Source: Gemmatimonadota bacterium
Lineage (GTDB): Bacteria; JAAXHH01
Length of the DNA: 64,000 bases
Reading direction: 5' to 3'
NCBI GenBank assembly: GCA_009837395.1
Contig: VXTP01000030.1
Location: 83,211-147,210, forward strand
Part shown: positions 60,912-64,000 of the stretch, piece after piece
Position numbering within the stretch: the first letter of the stretch is position 1
Layout: the number at the start of each line of letters is the position of its first letter
Translations under genes and position numbers: made by a program
Notes under the pieces: generated by a model
Seen by the model: only the letters and a program-made list of their open reading frames with translations
Told to the model about the DNA's origin: nothing
Databases searched by the model: none

Positions 60912-63900
60912 ATGTTCAAATTCCTATCCCCCCACAACTGGACCGCCTTCGCCTTCCGAAGGCCCGTCACCGTGTTCATGGTCCTGGTGAGCGCGATCCT
61001 CTTCGGGGCGGTCTCTTTCCGGTTGCTGCCGATGGAGCTCGTTCCGGCGAGAGACGGGATCTGGATGAACGTCTGGGTACCCTATCCAAATTCCACGCCG
61101 GAGGACAACGTCCAACTGATCGCCCGTCCGCTGGAAGGAGAACTGAAGACCCTGCGCGGACTGCAGCGCGTGGAATCCAATTCGAGTACCAACGGCGTGA
61201 ACGTCAACCTCGTCTTCGAACCGGGCACGGACATGAAACTGGCCTACGTGGAGGTCAGGGACCGCGTGGAACGGGTGCGGCCGGCGCTGCCGGACGAGAT
61301 CAACCGGATCTGGGTGCGGAAGTTCTCCAGCACGGACATCCCCATCATGTTTCTCTCCCTGTCCTGGCACGGCGACCGCGACGCCCTGTTCCAGGTCGTC
61401 GACGAGCAGCTGATCCCCCGCATCGAGCGGATCGACGGCATCGCCGGCATCGACGCGTGGGGGTCCCAGTCCAGGCAGGTAATCATCGACCTGGACGAGG
61501 ACCTGCTGAAGGCGTACAGGGTGAACGTGGAACAGTTCATACGCGCCATGGACCAGGCCAACATGGACTCGCCCGGAGGCTACGTGGAAGACGGCGGGTT
61601 CCGCTATATCGTCCGGCTCTCGGGCGCCTTCGAAACCGTGGAGGACATCCAGTCCTACCCCATCAATGAAAGGGGCCTCAAGCTCAGCGACGTGGCCCGG
61701 GTGGAATACCGGAAACCCACGTCATTTCGCCGGTTCCGCCTGAACGGCCAGGACGCCGTGGGCATGGTGATCAGCAAGGAGTCGAACGCCAACACGGTGG
61801 AAGTCACGGCATCCGTGAAGGAGACCCTGAGCGACCTGACCCGCGATCCGCGCTGGCCCGGCCTGACCTACTTCATCTTCTTCGAGCAGTCTTCCTGGAT
61901 ACTGAATTCGCTCAAAGCGCTCGGGACCGCCGGCATGTGGGGCGGCCTGTTCGCCCTGGGCGTGTTGTTTTTCTTCCTGCGGAGGTACCGGACGACCTTC
62001 ATCATCGCCGCGTCCATCCCCGCGTCCATCCTCGTGACCTTTACGGTCATGTATTTTGTGAATACCGGTTACGGCATCCTGTCGCTCAACCTCATTTCGC
62101 TCATGGGACTGATGCTCGGTATCGGCATGCTGGTGGACAACGCCGTAGTGGTGCTGGAAAACATCGTCCGGCTGCGGCGGATGGGCCTGGAGCCCGTGCA
62201 GGCGGCGATCCAGGGCGCCCGTGAAGTATCTGTGGCCGTCAGCGCCGCCACGTTGACGACGGCCATCGTGTTCCTGCCCCTTTTGTTCATCGGAGGCGGA
62301 AACGCGCAGACGGAGATGCGGGAGTTCGGCCTCGTCATCACCATCTCCCTGATCTCGTCCCTGGTGATGTCGCTCAGTTTCATACCGCTCCTGGCTTCCC
62401 GGCTGTTGAAGGAAGGACGCCTGCCCACGGTCAGCTTGCTGGAGGCGCTCGAACAACGGTACGCCCAGGTGATCGGATGGGTACTGAACCACCGGCTCGA
62501 CGTGGCGCTCATCCTTGGGGGGTTCGTCATCCTGACCTTCCTGGTGCCCATGCGCAGCGTGACCCTGGACAATTCGTCCTCGGACCCGCGAAGGGTCTGG
62601 ATGTATATCGAACCCGGCGAGTTCGCCAGCCTGGAATACACCGATCGATTCGTGACCGACCTCGAGAACCAGTGGATGGCTTCGGCCGATTCGCTGAACA
62701 TCCGGGCTATTCGTTCCGATTTCCGGCCCGGGCGCATCACCTTTGAAGTGTTCCTCCATAGCGGTTCGGACGACTCGGTCTGGGACAGCCTCCGGCACAA
62801 CGCAAAAGCGCCGTGGGTCTGGGGATCGCTCGCCCTGTGCGCGGTCGTGCTCGTTCTGGTGCGCAGGAAAGCCAACGCGCTGCAGATTACCGCCGTGCTG
62901 ACGGCACTTTACATCGCGATCCTGTTGATCCTCGGCACCCAGGGCGGCGTGCAGTCGTACCGTTCTTCGGAAGAGGTCGCCCGGATCATCAGGGACACCA
63001 TCCCGGAGGTGCCGGGACTCGTCGTAAGATGGCGTTGGGGCGAGGGCGGCGAGGAAGATCCGAGGGTGAGCATCGCCCTGCACGGAGAAAATCCGAGGCG
63101 GCTCGAACAGATCGCGGAGGACGTGAACGCGCGGCTGAGCCAGTTGCCCGAGATCACGGCCATCACCACCGACCTGGACAACGAGGAAACGCAGGACGAG
63201 GTCCAGGTCACCGTGGACCGGGAGATCTCAGGCAAGTTCGGCCTTACGCCCCGGCGCGTCGCCGAAATGACCCTTTCGGGCATCCGGGGCAACGAACTGA
63301 GACGCCTGAAGACCGAAGACCGGGAGATCCGGGTGTGGGTACAGTCCAAGGAGGAAGACCGCGAGACCGTTCACCAGCTCCGGGACCAGGCGGTCTACCT
63401 GGACGACGGGACCCAGCTCCCGTTGGCCACCATGGCCAGTTTCACCCAGACGCCGGCCTTCAGGACCGTCTTCCGCAGGGACAGCGAGACCATCCTGATG
63501 GTCCGCGCGAACACCACCAAAGAGGGCATCGAGACCATCGGCGGCAAAATCAGCACCAGCCTGGCGGACCTCTCCCTGCCCAGGGGCTATTCATGGCGCC
63601 TCGGGGACCGGTGGGAGCGATTGGAAGAGGATACGGCCGCCATGGTGACCGCGATCCTTCTCGCGCTCGTTGCCGTGCTGTTGCTCCTGGGGTCCCTCTT
63701 CGAGTCCTATATCGATCCCCTGATCATCATCCTCGTATCCATTCCCTTCGCCTACTTCGGGTGCTACTGGATGCTATGGGCTACCGGTACCAACATGTCG
63801 GTACTCGCCATGATAGGCATCGTGATCCTGATCGGGGTCGTGGTCAACAACGCCATCGTCTTCATCGACCATATCAAGCACCTGGAGCGGGAAGGCCGCC

Positions 63901-64000
63901 TGAAGGGCCGGGAACTGATCATCCAGGCCGGTCGCGACCGCCTGCGTCCGATCCTGATGACGGCGTTCACCACCATGCTCGGCCTGCTGCCCATGGCGAT
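60912..64000 (+). CDS. second RND efflux permease, truncated by window end, with inserted hydrophobic pair
   Basis: At least 1029 residues, open at the right edge. FRRPVTVFMVLVSAILFGAV begins TM1, MLGIGMLVDNAVVVLENI is the proton-relay helix and LIGVVVNNAIVFIDHI the second-half equivalent; RLRPILMTAFTTMLGLLPMA is near the edge. Residues about 630-676, between porter strands ITFEVFLHSGS and IIRDTIPEVPGL, contain two hydrophobic stretches (WGSLALCAVVLVLV and ITAVLTALYIAILLIL) that AcrB lacks. It starts 21 bases after the first permease. A two-permease, one-adaptor operon resembles MdtBC-type heteromeric pumps. Confidence 0.9.
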   Translation, partial: MFKFLSPHNWTAFAFRRPVTVFMVLVSAILFGAVSFRLLPMELVPARDGIWMNVWVPYPNSTPEDNVQLIARPLEGELKTLRGLQRVESNSSTNGVNVNLVFEPGTDMKLAYVEVRDRVERVRPALPDEINRIWVRKFSSTDIPIMFLSLSWHGDRDALFQVVDEQLIPRIERIDGIAGIDAWGSQSRQVIIDLDEDLLKAYRVNVEQFIRAMDQANMDSPGGYVEDGGFRYIVRLSGAFETVEDIQSYPINERGLKLSDVARVEYRKPTSFRRFRLNGQDAVGMVISKESNANTVEVTASVKETLSDLTRDPRWPGLTYFIFFEQSSWILNSLKALGTAGMWGGLFALGVLFFFLRRYRTTFIIAASIPASILVTFTVMYFVNTGYGILSLNLISLMGLMLGIGMLVDNAVVVLENIVRLRRMGLEPVQAAIQGAREVSVAVSAATLTTAIVFLPLLFIGGGNAQTEMREFGLVITISLISSLVMSLSFIPLLASRLLKEGRLPTVSLLEALEQRYAQVIGWVLNHRLDVALILGGFVILTFLVPMRSVTLDNSSSDPRRVWMYIEPGEFASLEYTDRFVTDLENQWMASADSLNIRAIRSDFRPGRITFEVFLHSGSDDSVWDSLRHNAKAPWVWGSLALCAVVLVLVRRKANALQITAVLTALYIAILLILGTQGGVQSYRSSEEVARIIRDTIPEVPGLVVRWRWGEGGEEDPRVSIALHGENPRRLEQIAEDVNARLSQLPEITAITTDLDNEETQDEVQVTVDREISGKFGLTPRRVAEMTLSGIRGNELRRLKTEDREIRVWVQSKEEDRETVHQLRDQAVYLDDGTQLPLATMASFTQTPAFRTVFRRDSETILMVRANTTKEGIETIGGKISTSLADLSLPRGYSWRLGDRWERLEEDTAAMVTAILLALVAVLLLLGSLFESYIDPLIIILVSIPFAYFGCYWMLWATGTNMSVLAMIGIVILIGVVVNNAIVFIDHIKHLEREGRLKGRELIIQAGRDRLRPILMTAFTTMLGLLPMA

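Overview
The window is GC-rich, densely packed bacterial chromosomal DNA. I recognise no rRNA, tRNA, insertion sequence, prophage or CRISPR array. A TonB-dependent receptor with a carboxypeptidase-like N-terminal domain paired with a DUF4249-like lipoprotein, a FlgD/T9SS-like C-terminal domain on a secreted protease, TolC/RND efflux and an ECF sigma/anti-sigma set point to a Gram-negative of the Fibrobacterota-Chlorobi-Bacteroidota (FCB) assemblage. The many Gfo/Idh/MocA, ThuA, phytanoyl-CoA dioxygenase-like, sulfatase and enolase-superfamily genes resemble uncultured lineages such as Latescibacterota or Poribacteria. This placement is inference from gene content.

Layout. 0-4.6 kb: acyltransferase, DUF2851 protein, an acidic HTH protein and a DapA-family lyase/aldolase. 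4.6-10.4 kb: a leftward, translationally coupled block (dinG-like helicase, UbiA/MqnP prenyltransferase, MenG/UbiE methyltransferase, UbiX flavin prenyltransferase, endonuclease III) giving late (mena)quinone synthesis plus DNA repair. 10.5-13.7 kb: TonB receptor and partner lipoprotein. 13.7-15.8 kb: a PmoA-like (DUF6807) protein and an HU-TPR fusion. 15.9-22.0 kb: ECF sigma, zinc anti-sigma, RseB-like sensor, TolC and a VWA membrane protein. 22.1-25.1 kb: sigma70 promoter, TPP riboswitch with terminator, then thiO-thiS-thiG-thiE. 25.2-29.6 kb: TlpA-like lipoprotein, secreted metalloprotease, miaA and a polysaccharide deacetylase.

29.6-39.5 kb: a small-molecule catabolism island (class III aminotransferase, c-di-AMP receptor, Gfo/Idh/MocA oxidoreductase, DapA-like aldolase, sugar isomerase-like protein, aldo/keto reductase, ThuA-Gfo fusion, DUF1189 membrane protein, enolase-superfamily dehydratase). 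39.7-47.9 kb: Tat-exported class V PLP enzyme, VOC protein, MurT-like ligase, PhyH dioxygenase, a two-subunit 2-oxoacid:ferredoxin oxidoreductase and a Nudix-like regulator. 48.0-51.2 kb: TauE/SafE transporter, S1/P1 nuclease, sulfatase. 51.3-53.8 kb: arsenic operon arsR-arsC-acr3. 53.8-64 kb: EamA transporter, amidohydrolase and an RND efflux operon with one adaptor and two permeases, the second cut by the window edge.

Points most worth a second look: two genes whose conserved N-termini lie upstream of every canonical start codon and seem to begin at CTG; two hydrophobic segments inserted into the porter domain of the second RND permease; an HU-TPR fusion; a MurT-like protein with an altered P-loop; and short tandem repeats recurring at gene ends and linkers.
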